Source: Methylobacterium soli (lineage in GTDB: Bacteria > Pseudomonadota > Alphaproteobacteria > Rhizobiales > Beijerinckiaceae). Taken from it: a DNA stretch of 64,000 nucleotides. Both the position numbers and the translations under genes were made by a program. Positions 46,195 to 54,630 of this stretch are shown in pieces. Positions within the stretch are counted from its first letter, which is position 1. Every line of letters begins with the position of its first letter. The notes under the pieces were generated by a model, which ran no database searches, was not told where the DNA came from, and was given only the letters and a program-made list of their open reading frames with translations. The stretch is from NCBI RefSeq assembly GCF_008806385.1, contig NZ_VZZK01000007.1, positions 1 to 64,000 of the forward strand, read 5' to 3'.

Positions 46195-47216
46195 CGCCCG
46201 GTTGCCTCGGGGGCGCTTCCGGCCGTCTCCCCGAGGGGGAAGAACAGCGCGCTCTCGGCCTCGGCCTTGGCGGAGACCAGCCCGGCCCGGTTCATGTAGG
46301 CGAGATAGGCCAGCATGCGCTTGGGAGCCCGGGTCCACTCGTTCTGGGGGGCGCGGATGATCGCCTCGGCCTCGGCCGGGCTCAGCTTCGCGCCTTCGGC
46401 CTTGATCCAGAGGGCGGCGGCCCGGGCCGGGTCGTCGCGGATCAGCTTGAGGCTGTCCTCCAGCGCCGCCACGAAGGCTTCGGTGACCTTGGGGTTTGCC
46501 GTGACGAAGCGGCTCGAGGCCCAGACCAGGTTGAAGGTGTGGGGACCGCCCATCACGTCGTAGCTGTCGAGCACCTTGCGGGCGCGCGGATCCTTCAGCT
46601 CCAGCTCCTGGAAGGGGGGCGAGCCGAAATGGGCGGTGATCTCGGAGCGGCCGCCCATCATCGCGGTCTGGGCATCGGGATGGCCCATCGAGACGGTGAG
46701 CGGATCGAGCTTGCCCTGCTGGCCCGGCCCGAAGGCCTGCTCGGCGGCCATCTGCAGGGTGATCGCCTGGATCGAGGTCTTGGCGGTCGGCAGCGCGATC
46801 TTGTCGTGCGGCCCGAAATCCTTGATCGACGTCACCGCCGGATTGACCGTGACCAGCCAGAGCGGCATCGCGTTCAGGGCGGCCACGCCCTTGACCTTGA
46901 TGTTCGTCTGCGTCCGGCCCCAGATCGTCAGGAACGGGCCGACGCCCCCGGAGGCGAAGTCGAGATTGCCGGAGAGCAGGGCCTCGTTCATCCCCGAGCC
47001 GCCGGTGAAGCGCAGCCACTCGGCCTTGAGGTCGAGGCCGCGCTGCCGGGCCTGCTTCTCGAGGAACAGCTCCTCCTCCATCAGGGTCAGCGGCAGGTAG
47101 GAGATGCCGAACTGCTTCGCGAGCCGCACGGTCGCGACCTCGGCCCGGGCGGCGCACAGGCCCGCCCCCAGCGCCATCGCTGCCCCGAGCAGCCGGACCA
47201 GGCTCCGTGCGCGCAT
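46191..47216 (-). CDS. ABC transporter substrate-binding protein (SsuA/NMT1-like), first copy
   Basis: The 341-residue protein has a signal peptide ending LCAARA and an SsuA/TauA-type fold (VRLAKQFGISYLPLTLMEEE; GGSGMNEALLSGNLDFASGG). It is the first gene of the long leftward operon and is translationally coupled to the SDH-like iron-sulfur gene. An operator-like sequence lies about 100 bases upstream. It is related to the copy at 38787-39791. Imported substrate is probably an organic anion such as a sulfonate; the sequence does not fix it. Confidence 0.9.
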   Translation of the reverse strand: MRARSLVRLLGAAMALGAGLCAARAEVATVRLAKQFGISYLPLTLMEEELFLEKQARQRGLDLKAEWLRFTGGSGMNEALLSGNLDFASGGVGPFLTIWGRTQTNIKVKGVAALNAMPLWLVTVNPAVTSIKDFGPHDKIALPTAKTSIQAITLQMAAEQAFGPGQQGKLDPLTVSMGHPDAQTAMMGGRSEITAHFGSPPFQELELKDPRARKVLDSYDVMGGPHTFNLVWASSRFVTANPKVTEAFVAALEDSLKLIRDDPARAAALWIKAEGAKLSPAEAEAIIRAPQNEWTRAPKRMLAYLAYMNRAGLVSAKAEAESALFFPLGETAGSAPEATGR

Positions 47217-47316
47217 GCGTTCCTCTCCCGATGCGGCCGGCGCGACGCATGCGCCGGCGCGACCTTCATTTTCTCGACTTGCCGCGAGGATACGAGCGCG
47301 CCTCGCCCTGTCAATC

Positions 47317-47340
47317 GTCATATGTCATATACATGACTTG
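47317..47340. promoter_or_regulatory. Operator O3 upstream of the binding-protein/SDH-like operon
   Basis: The core GTCATATACATGAC (47324-47337) is an interrupted palindrome, GTCAT and ATGAC around ATAC. It is preceded by TCATAT and followed by TTG. The 24 bases align with 49380-49403 at all but four positions. It matches the O1/O2 pattern GTCWTNTAYAWGAC loosely. Confidence 0.72.
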
Positions 47341-47425
47341 GCCGAACGAAGTCCGGCCTGGTCGGGGCTGGCCCGGCCGAAGGCCGGCACGGAGGCCGGC
47401 ACGATGGCCGGCCCCGGGGCGGCGC

Positions 47426-48319
47426 TCAGGCCTGCATGCCCCAGCGCTGGATGGTGTGCCGCTCGATCGTCTGGAAGATCAGGTTCTCGACGATCAGCCC
47501 GATGATGATCACCGTGAGGAGGCCGGCGAACACGTTCGGGATATCGAGCATGTTCTTGTTCTCGAAAATGAACCAGCCGAGGCCGCCCGAGCCCGAGGAC
47601 ACGCCGAAGACCAGCTCGGCGGCGATCAGGGTGCGCCACGCGAAGGCCCAGCCGACCTTCAGGCCGGTCAGGATGCTGGGGAAGGCCGCCGGGATCAGGA
47701 TCTTGCGGATCAGGCCCGCGCCGCCGAGGCCGTAATTGCGCCCGACCATCTTCAGCGTCCGGCTGACCGAGAGGAAGCCCGAATGGGTGTTGAGCGCGAT
47801 CGCCCAGGTGACCGAGTGCACCAGCACGAAGACGAGGCTGCCATTGCCGAGCCCGAACCAGATCAGCGCCAGCGGCAGAAGCGCGATGGCGGGCAGCGGG
47901 TTCAGCATCGACGTCATGGTCTCCAGGAAGTCGGTGCCGATCCGGGAGGCCATGGCGAGCCCGGTCAGGAGCGTCGCGAGCAGGATCCCGAGCCCGTAGC
48001 CGATCAGCAGGACCTTCACCGATCCCCAGGCCCGCGCGGGCAGCGTCCCGTCCGCGACGCCCCGGAAGAAGGCCGCGAGCGTCGACGTGAAGGTCGGGAA
48101 CAGCAGGTCGTTGTCGAGGTAGCGGCCATAGGCCTCCCAGACCAGCGCCAGGACGGCCAGGATCAGGATCTTGCGCAGCCAGGCCTGGTTGTAGAGCAGT
48201 TCCAGCGTCGAGAGGGGCTTCTCGACCACCGTTTTGCCCTGCGTCTCGGTCCGCTCGCGGACGATCTCGGGCCGCGTCGACACCCGGGGCCGCTCCGCGA
48301 GAGCGTTCGCGCTAGACAT
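47426..48319 (-). CDS. ABC transporter permease (SsuC/TauC type)
   Basis: The 297-residue protein has a cytoplasmic N-terminus and about six to seven transmembrane helices, with the permease EAA loop AARTLKMVG-like region (VSRTLKMVGRNYGLGGAGLIRKILIP cut by the conserved Gly) and the C-terminal TVIIIGLIVENLIFQ. It forms the channel of the importer with the ATPase encoded upstream; the two genes overlap by eight bases. A GC-rich hairpin (CCGGCC-GAA-GGCCGG, 47373-47387) follows the gene but lacks a T run. Confidence 0.9.
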   Translation of the reverse strand: MSSANALAERPRVSTRPEIVRERTETQGKTVVEKPLSTLELLYNQAWLRKILILAVLALVWEAYGRYLDNDLLFPTFTSTLAAFFRGVADGTLPARAWGSVKVLLIGYGLGILLATLLTGLAMASRIGTDFLETMTSMLNPLPAIALLPLALIWFGLGNGSLVFVLVHSVTWAIALNTHSGFLSVSRTLKMVGRNYGLGGAGLIRKILIPAAFPSILTGLKVGWAFAWRTLIAAELVFGVSSGSGGLGWFIFENKNMLDIPNVFAGLLTVIIIGLIVENLIFQTIERHTIQRWGMQA

Positions 48320-49082
48320 TCTCCGCCTCCTTGATCTCCTCCGAGAACAGCATCTGCTGGATGCGGCTCTCGAGGCGGGCCTGTTCCTGAGGCGATCCGG
48401 CGCTGTTCAGCTCGGCCTTCACCTCGCCCGGATGCGGCGAGAGCAGGAGGATCCGCGACCCGATCTTGATCGCCTCCGGGATCGAGTGGGTGACGAAGAG
48501 CACCGTGAAGCGCGTCTCCTCCCAGAGGCCCAGGAGCTCGTCCTGCATCCGGCGCCGGGTCAGGGCGTCGAGCGCCGCGAAGGGCTCGTCCATCAGCAGG
48601 ATGTCGGGCTCCATCGCCATCCCGCGGGCGATCGCCACGCGCTGCTTCATGCCGCCCGACAGCATGTGGGGGTAGCTGGTGGTGAATTTCGTGAGGTTGA
48701 CCTTGTCGATGTAGTGTATCGCCCGCTCCTCGGCCGCGCGGCCGGAGAGGCGGCCCGAGGCTTCGAGGGCGAAGACGACGTTCTGCAGGACGGTCTTCCA
48801 GGGCAGGAGCTGGTCGAATTCCTGGAACACCATCATCCGGTCCGGGCCGGGCCCGGTCACGGCCTTGCCCTTCAGGCGGATCTCGCCCTCGGTCGGCGCC
48901 ATGTAGCCGCCCACGGCCTTGAGCAGGGTGGACTTGCCGCAGCCGGAGGGGCCGAGCAGGACGAACCGGTCGCTCGGCAGGACGTCGAAGCCGACCCGGT
49001 AGGTCGCCGTGATGAGATGATTCGGCGTCTTGTATTGCAGCGTGACGCCGTCAACCTCCAGCAACGGTTCCATCAAGCCCAT
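48312..49082 (-). CDS. ABC transporter ATP-binding protein (SsuB/TauB type)
   Basis: The 256-residue protein has Walker A GPSGCGKST, the signature LSGGMKQR, Walker B ILLMDEPFAALD and the switch His in FVTHSIPEA. It powers the importer with the permease. I chose the ATG at 49082 because GGGAGGAG lies just upstream. The C-terminus has about 45 extra residues after the nucleotide-binding fold. The predicted operator lies roughly 300 bases upstream, leaving a long leader. Confidence 0.92.
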   Translation of the reverse strand: MGLMEPLLEVDGVTLQYKTPNHLITATYRVGFDVLPSDRFVLLGPSGCGKSTLLKAVGGYMAPTEGEIRLKGKAVTGPGPDRMMVFQEFDQLLPWKTVLQNVVFALEASGRLSGRAAEERAIHYIDKVNLTKFTTSYPHMLSGGMKQRVAIARGMAMEPDILLMDEPFAALDALTRRRMQDELLGLWEETRFTVLFVTHSIPEAIKIGSRILLLSPHPGEVKAELNSAGSPQEQARLESRIQQMLFSEEIKEAENV

Positions 49083-49702
49083 ACGCTCCTCCCTGCGCCG
49101 CGGCTCGGGCCGCGATCTTGTCGATGTGAGCTCGGTTGTGTTCTTGATCTTGCGCGTTCCGCTGCGGCCAGGGCCGCGACGATCGATCTCCCGATCCTGC
49201 GCCGGCCCGCACGTCGCCCGGACCGGATCCGACGAAGCGCGCGCGAGCCTGGGCCCGCGAGTCTGGGCGTTTGACAATCCGACACCGGCCGGCGTGTCCG
49301 GGTTCGGATCGGTTCCGCCGCCCGGCGCGACGGGCAGCAAGCCGCAAGATTCGTAGCAAACCCCGGCGCCGCCGTAAAGTTCATATGTCATTTATAAGAC
49401 TTGCGCGCCCGGGCGAGGCGTTCCGGTCGTCCGATCTCCGCTCTGCCGATCGGCCTCGCGGCCAGGATCGCGCGCGGACATGGCCATGCCGGGTCCGCCG
49501 CGGTGCTCGAGCCCGGGGCGATGCGGGGACGCTTCCGAGCCTGTTCCCTGGCCAGCGCGGGCCCGGACCTATACCGTGGCTTGGCGTCCACAATCCGACC
49601 CCTGCGCCGCTCCGCCAGACGCGCCTCAGCATCCGATGGATGGCGGTTTCCCCCCGAGCGGGCGTTGCCGTATCCGCCAGCCCCCGGTCCTTGCCCCAGC
49701 TT
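49083..49702. other. Divergent intergenic region between ABC ATPase and mrp operon
   Basis: About 620 bases without a supported gene. It holds operator O4 at 49380-49403 and must contain the promoters of both the leftward ABC operon and the rightward antiporter operon. The 300 bases between O4 and the ATPase start could be a leader or hide a small gene; none is convincing. Confidence 0.45.
49380..49403. promoter_or_regulatory. Operator O4 upstream of the ABC ATPase/permease operon
   Basis: Core GTCATTTATAAGAC (49387-49400). Its right half, TATAAGAC, equals that of O1, and its left half, GTCAT, equals that of O3. The flanks TCATAT and TTG are shared with O3, which makes a common regulator likely. 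Confidence 0.72.
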
Positions 49703-52630
49703 ATGCCGCCTCATCTCCTTCTCGCCACCGCCGCGATCCTGCCCTTCCTCGGCAGCGCCCTGGCGATCTGCCTGCCCGCCGGGGCGCGCAACGCCGCCAC
49801 GCTCCTCGCCGGGATCGTGATGCTGGCGAGCCTGACCTGCATCGGGCTCCTCTATCCCGGGGCAGACCGGGTCCCGGTCGTCTGGGCCATGGACTGGCTG
49901 CCCACGCTCGGCGTCCGGTTCGTCCTGCGCCTCGACGGACTGGCCTGGCTGTTCGCCGTGCTGATCCTCGGGATCGGCGCGCTGGTGGTGCTCTACGCGC
50001 GCTACTACATGGCCGCCGCGGACCCGGTCCCGCGCCTGTTCTGCTACTTCCTCGCCTTCGTGGGCGCGATGCTCGGCATCGTGCTGGCGGGCAACCTCAT
50101 CCAGCTGGTGATGTTCTGGGAGCTGACCAGCATCGTCTCGTTCCTGCTGATCGGCTACTGGTTCGACAATGCCTCGGCCCGCGACGGCGCCCGGATGGCG
50201 CTCACCATCACGGCGGCCGGCGGCCTCTGCCTGCTCGTCGGCCTCGTGCTGATCGGGTCGATCGTCGGCAGCTCCGACCTCTCCGTGGTGCTGGCCTCCG
50301 GGGACACGATCCGCAACAGCCCGCTCTACCTGCCGGCCCTGGTGCTGGTGCTCGTCGGCGCGCTCACCAAGTCGGCGCAGTTCCCGTTCCACATCTGGCT
50401 GCCGCGGGCGATGGCGGCGCCGACGCCGATCAGCGCCTACCTGCACTCGGCCACCATGGTGAAGGCCGGCATCTTCCTGATGATCCGGTTCTGGCCGGTG
50501 CTCGCCGGCACCGAGAGCTGGTACTGGATCGTCGGCACGGCCGGCATGGCGACGATGCTGATCGGCGCCTGGAGCGCGATCTTCCAGCATGACCTGAAGG
50601 GGCTTCTCGCCTACTCGACCATCAGCCATCTCGGGCTGATCACCCTGCTGCTCGGCCTTGATTCGGCGCTCGCCGTCGTGGCGGCGATCTTCCACACGGT
50701 GAACCACGCGATCTTCAAGGCCTCGCTGTTCATGGCGGCCGGGATCATCGACCATGAGACCGGAACGCGGGACCTGCGCCGGCTCAGCGGCTTGTGGCGG
50801 GCCATGCCCTACACCGCGACGCTCGCGATGGTGGCCGCCGCGGCCATGGCGGGCGTGCCGCTCCTCAACGGCTTCCTGTCGAAGGAGATGTTCCTGTCGG
50901 AGGCGGCCGACAATGCGGGCGACCACCTGCTCAACCTCGCCCTGCCGGTGCTGGCGACGCTGGCGAGCGCCTTCACGGTGCTCTACTCCCTGCGCTTCAT
51001 CCGCCAGACCTTCTTCGGGCCCGCCCCCCGCGACCTGCCCCAGGCCCCGCACGAGCCGGTGCGCTGGATGCGCATCCCGATCGAACTGCTGGTGCTCGCC
51101 TGCATCGCCATCGGCCTCGTGCCGAACCTCACCATCGGGCCGGTGCTCGCGGGCGCGGCGCGCGCGGTGCTCGGGCCCAGGACCCCGGATTACGACCTCG
51201 CGATCTGGCACGGCTTCAACGCACCCCTCGCGATGAGCGTCCTGGCGCTGGCCGGGGGCGTCGGGCTCTACGTCGCCTTCGGGCGCCGGATCAACACCAA
51301 TCCCCGCGGCGGCCCCTGGCTGATGGACCGGCTCGACGGGGGCTGGCTGTTCGAGCGGGCCATGACCGGCCTCGTCCAGGGCGCGCGCGGGCTGGAGGGC
51401 CGCCTCGGATCCGAGCGCCTCCAGGCGCAGCTGCGCGCGATCTACCTCGCCGCCCTCGCGGCGGCCGTGGCGGCCGGCGCCGCGCGGGGGCTGGACCTGT
51501 TCCTGCCGGGGCACGTGACGGAGTTCGACCCCGCCTTCGCGCTGATGTGGCTCGTCGGGGCGGCCTGCGCGGTCGGGGCGGCGGAGCGGGCGAAGTATCA
51601 CCGCCTGTCCGCCGCGATCCTGGTCGGCGGGGCGGGGCTCGTCAGCAGCCTGACCTTCCTCTGGCTCTCGGCCCCGGACCTCGCCGTCACGCAGATCCTG
51701 GTCGAGATCGTCACCACCGTGCTGCTGCTGCTCGGCCTGCGCTGGTTGCCCAAGCGCGATCAGGCGATTCCGGCCCCGGCCGCCGAGCAGGCGCGGGCAC
51801 GCCGGCGCCGGTTCATCGATCTCTGCATCGCGGCCTTCGCGGGCTTCGGGCTCGCCGGGCTGGCCTACGCGGTGATGACCCGGCCGGCCGTCGACGGCAT
51901 CGCCCGCTGGTTCGTCGAGGAGGCCTACCCGCAGGCCGGCGGGCGCAACGTCGTCAACGTGCTGCTGGTCGACTTCCGGGCCTTCGACACCCTGGGCGAG
52001 ATCTGCGTGCTCGGCATCGTCGGCCTCACGGTCTTCGCGCTCCTGCGCCGCTTCCGCCCGGCCTCCGACAGCCTGGGGCGTCCCAAGCAGCAGGTGAGCC
52101 ACGATGCCTATGACGACGCCCGCGCGGGCCGCAGCCTCGGCGACACCGCCGCCGACGCCCTGCTGGTGCCCCGCGTGGTGATGACCTGGCTGTTCCCCTT
52201 CATCGTCCTGCTCGCCCTGCACCTGTTCCTGCGCGGGCACGACCTGCCGGGGGGCGGCTTCGCGGCGGGCATCGCGCTCACCGTCGCCTTCATGCTGCAA
52301 TACATGGCCCGCGGGGCGCAGTGGGTGGAGGCGCGCCTGCGCATCCAGCCGATCACCTGGATCGGGGTCGGCCTGCTCGTCGCGGTGCTGGCCGGGGCGG
52401 GCTCCTGGCTGTTCGGGCGCCCGTTCCTCACCGCCTCCTTCACCTATTGGGAGCTGCCGCTGCTCGGCAAGGTGCCGGTGGCGAGCGCTCTCGTGTTCGA
52501 TCTCGGCATCATGGTTCTGGTGGTGGGGGCGAGCGCGCTGATGCTCGTCGCGCTCGCGCACCAATCCCTGCGCCGCGTCCGCTCCGCGGAGGCCGAGGCG
52601 GAGCGGGCGGTCGAGACGGAGTCCGCCTGA
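49703..52630 (+). CDS. mrpA: Mrp/Pha cation:proton antiporter, fused A and B subunits
   Basis: The 975-residue protein has the MrpA/NuoL-like core (about 1-770), with TKSAQFPFHIWLPRAMAAPT, LHSATMVKAGIFL and AIFKASLFMAAGIIDHETGTRD. An MrpB-like domain follows at the C-terminus (about 820-960; LHLFLRGHDLPGGGFAAGI). The A-B fusion is usual in alphaproteobacteria (PhaAB). The complex exchanges Na+ or K+ for H+ and supports pH and salt homeostasis. The ATG at 49703 gives the normal first helix; the stop overlaps mrpC. Confidence 0.93.
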   Translation: MPPHLLLATAAILPFLGSALAICLPAGARNAATLLAGIVMLASLTCIGLLYPGADRVPVVWAMDWLPTLGVRFVLRLDGLAWLFAVLILGIGALVVLYARYYMAAADPVPRLFCYFLAFVGAMLGIVLAGNLIQLVMFWELTSIVSFLLIGYWFDNASARDGARMALTITAAGGLCLLVGLVLIGSIVGSSDLSVVLASGDTIRNSPLYLPALVLVLVGALTKSAQFPFHIWLPRAMAAPTPISAYLHSATMVKAGIFLMIRFWPVLAGTESWYWIVGTAGMATMLIGAWSAIFQHDLKGLLAYSTISHLGLITLLLGLDSALAVVAAIFHTVNHAIFKASLFMAAGIIDHETGTRDLRRLSGLWRAMPYTATLAMVAAAAMAGVPLLNGFLSKEMFLSEAADNAGDHLLNLALPVLATLASAFTVLYSLRFIRQTFFGPAPRDLPQAPHEPVRWMRIPIELLVLACIAIGLVPNLTIGPVLAGAARAVLGPRTPDYDLAIWHGFNAPLAMSVLALAGGVGLYVAFGRRINTNPRGGPWLMDRLDGGWLFERAMTGLVQGARGLEGRLGSERLQAQLRAIYLAALAAAVAAGAARGLDLFLPGHVTEFDPAFALMWLVGAACAVGAAERAKYHRLSAAILVGGAGLVSSLTFLWLSAPDLAVTQILVEIVTTVLLLLGLRWLPKRDQAIPAPAAEQARARRRRFIDLCIAAFAGFGLAGLAYAVMTRPAVDGIARWFVEEAYPQAGGRNVVNVLLVDFRAFDTLGEICVLGIVGLTVFALLRRFRPASDSLGRPKQQVSHDAYDDARAGRSLGDTAADALLVPRVVMTWLFPFIVLLALHLFLRGHDLPGGGFAAGIALTVAFMLQYMARGAQWVEARLRIQPITWIGVGLLVAVLAGAGSWLFGRPFLTASFTYWELPLLGKVPVASALVFDLGIMVLVVGASALMLVALAHQSLRRVRSAEAEAERAVETESA

Positions 52631-52998
52631 TGGAGGTCGTGCTGTCCTTAGGGATCGGCGTCTTCGCCGCCGCGGGCGTCTGGCTGATGCTGCGCCCCCG
52701 CACCTTCCAGGTCGTCCTCGGCCTGGCGCTGCTGAGCTACGCCGTCAACCTGTTCATCTTCGCCATGGGCCGGCTGACGGTCGGCGCGCCGCCGGTGCTG
52801 GGCGCGGGCGCCGAGGTCGTCTCGGTGGACGATCCGGTGCCGCAGGCGCTGGTCCTCACCGCGCTGGTGATCGGCTTCGCGCTGACGGCCCTCTTCCTCG
52901 TCGTCCTGCTCGCCGCCCGCGGCATCACCGGCAGCGACCATGTCGACGGCCGCGAGCCGCACCAGGCGGAACCGCATCCCGGGAATCCGAAGCCGTGA
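52630..52998 (+). CDS. mrpC: Mrp antiporter subunit C
   Basis: The 122-residue protein has three transmembrane helices and is NuoK-like, with YAVNLFIFAMGRL and DPVPQALVLTALVIGFALTA carrying the conserved residues. It starts within the mrpA stop (TGATG). The C-terminal tail is polar. Confidence 0.93.
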   Translation: MEVVLSLGIGVFAAAGVWLMLRPRTFQVVLGLALLSYAVNLFIFAMGRLTVGAPPVLGAGAEVVSVDDPVPQALVLTALVIGFALTALFLVVLLAARGITGSDHVDGREPHQAEPHPGNPKP

Positions 52999-53031
52999 AC
53001 GCAAAGCCATGAACGCACAGCCATGAACGCA
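52990..53031. repeat. 14-bp tandem repeats at the mrpC/mrpD junction
   Basis: Three copies of a 14-base unit (AAGCCATGAACGCA and close variants) span the end of mrpC and the start of mrpD. Each carries a possible GTG or ATG start, each in a different frame, so only the last ATG (53023) fits mrpD. Confidence 0.85.
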
Positions 53032-54630
53032 CCGGTCCTGAACGCGCCCGCCGTCAGCGCCTGGTCCGACCATCTCGTCGTCCTGCCCGTGGTCCTGCCC
53101 ATCGCGGTCGCCGGGGCGATGTTCCTGATGGACGAGCGCCGGCGCCGGCTGAAGGCGGGGCTCGGTCTCGCCACGGTGCTGGTCCTGCTCGGCCTTGCCC
53201 TCGTGCTCGTCGGGCGCGCCGGCGAGGCGGTGCAGGTCTACCGCCTCGGCAACTGGGCCGCGCCCTACGGCATCGTGCTGGTCGTCGACCGTCTCTCGGC
53301 CCTGATGCTGGCGCTCACCGGCGTCCTGGGGCTCTGCGCCCTCGTCTTCTCCTTCGCCCGCTGGGGCCGGGCGGGGCCGCGCTTCCACGGCCTGTTCCTG
53401 CTGCTCCTGATGGGGGTGAACGGGGCCTTCCTCACGGGTGACCTGTTCAACCTGTTCGTGTTCTTCGAGGTGATGCTGGCGGCCTCCTACGGCCTCGTCC
53501 TGCACGGCTCGGGCGCGGCGCGGATCCGGGCCGGCCTCGGCTACATCGCCGTCAACCTCGTCGCCTCGCTGTTCTTCCTCGTCGGCGTCAGCCTGATCTA
53601 CGGCACCATGGGGACCCTCAACATGGCCGACCTCGCCCGGCGTCTCGCGGCGCCGTCCGGGGGCGATCCGGCGCTGTTCGAGGTCGGCTGCGCCGTGCTC
53701 GGCATCGCCTTCCTGATCAAGTGCAGCGCCTGGCCGCTCGGGTTCTGGCTGCCGACCACCTACGCGGCGGCGAGCGCACCCGCGGCGGCGATCCTGGCCA
53801 TCCTCAGCAAGGTCGGCGTCTACGTCGTGGTGCGCCTGAGCCTGCTCCTGCTCGGGGCGGGCCTGTCCGAGGGCTTCGGGCAGGCCTGGATCCTGGCCGC
53901 CGGGCTCGCCACCATGGCCTACGGCACCATCGGCATTCTGGCCGCGCGCGACCTCGCCCGGGCGGCGGGCTACGCCGTGATGATCTCGTCGGGCACGGTG
54001 CTGGCGGCGCTGGGCACCGGCAGCGACGGGGCGCTCGAGGGGGCCCTCTACTACCTCCTCGGCTCCACGCTCGCGGCCGGCGCCCTGTTCCTGATGGCGG
54101 AGATCCTGCAACGGGGCCGCGACCCGGCCGAGGCCACCCAGCCCGTCTTCGCCGACGAGTACCGCGATCCCTTCGACGATGCCGATGCGACCGAGATCGG
54201 CCGGGCCATCCCGGCGGCCCTGGCGATCCTCGGCTGCGGCTTCCTGCTCTGCACGCTGATGCTCGCGGGGGTGCCGCCGCTGGCGGGCTTCGTCGGCAAG
54301 CTGGCGATGTTCGTGGGGCTGACCGCCGGCACGATGACGGCCTCGGCCTGGTGGCTCATCGCCGCCCTCACCCTCTCCAGCTTCGCCACCCTGATGCCGC
54401 TGGTGCGGCTCGGCATCCAGAGCCTCTGGGTCCCGAACGACGACCCGCCTCCGGTGCTGCGCCCGCCCGAATTCGCCGCCCTCGCGGGGCTCATCGGGGC
54501 CTGCCTCGCCCTCGCCTTGTGGGGCGGCCCGGCCCTCGCCTACGCCCACGAGACCGTGCGCTGGCTCGCCGAGCCGCAGGATTACGTCCGGGCCGTCCTC
54601 GGCGCGGGCGCGCAGGAGGGCGGATCGTGA
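53023..54630 (+). CDS. mrpD: Mrp antiporter subunit D
   Basis: The 535-residue protein is NuoN/M-like, with about fourteen transmembrane helices, LFNLFVFFEVMLAASYGLVLHG, and IKCSAWPLGFWLPTTYAAAS with the conserved Lys. It is one of the two large proton-channel subunits of the antiporter. Start codon choice is set by the repeat at the junction. It overlaps mrpE by four bases. Confidence 0.93.
   Translation: MNAPVLNAPAVSAWSDHLVVLPVVLPIAVAGAMFLMDERRRRLKAGLGLATVLVLLGLALVLVGRAGEAVQVYRLGNWAAPYGIVLVVDRLSALMLALTGVLGLCALVFSFARWGRAGPRFHGLFLLLLMGVNGAFLTGDLFNLFVFFEVMLAASYGLVLHGSGAARIRAGLGYIAVNLVASLFFLVGVSLIYGTMGTLNMADLARRLAAPSGGDPALFEVGCAVLGIAFLIKCSAWPLGFWLPTTYAAASAPAAAILAILSKVGVYVVVRLSLLLLGAGLSEGFGQAWILAAGLATMAYGTIGILAARDLARAAGYAVMISSGTVLAALGTGSDGALEGALYYLLGSTLAAGALFLMAEILQRGRDPAEATQPVFADEYRDPFDDADATEIGRAIPAALAILGCGFLLCTLMLAGVPPLAGFVGKLAMFVGLTAGTMTASAWWLIAALTLSSFATLMPLVRLGIQSLWVPNDDPPPVLRPPEFAALAGLIGACLALALWGGPALAYAHETVRWLAEPQDYVRAVLGAGAQEGGS

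Noticed and set aside
47373..47387. Perfect GC hairpin after the ABC permease gene
   Set aside because: No T run follows on either strand and the surrounding DNA is full of GGCCGG repeats, so I do not call it a terminator.
49388..52564. Open frame of more than 1000 codons opposite mrpA
   Set aside because: Low-complexity charged composition and full overlap with an unmistakable MrpA-B; an antisense shadow.
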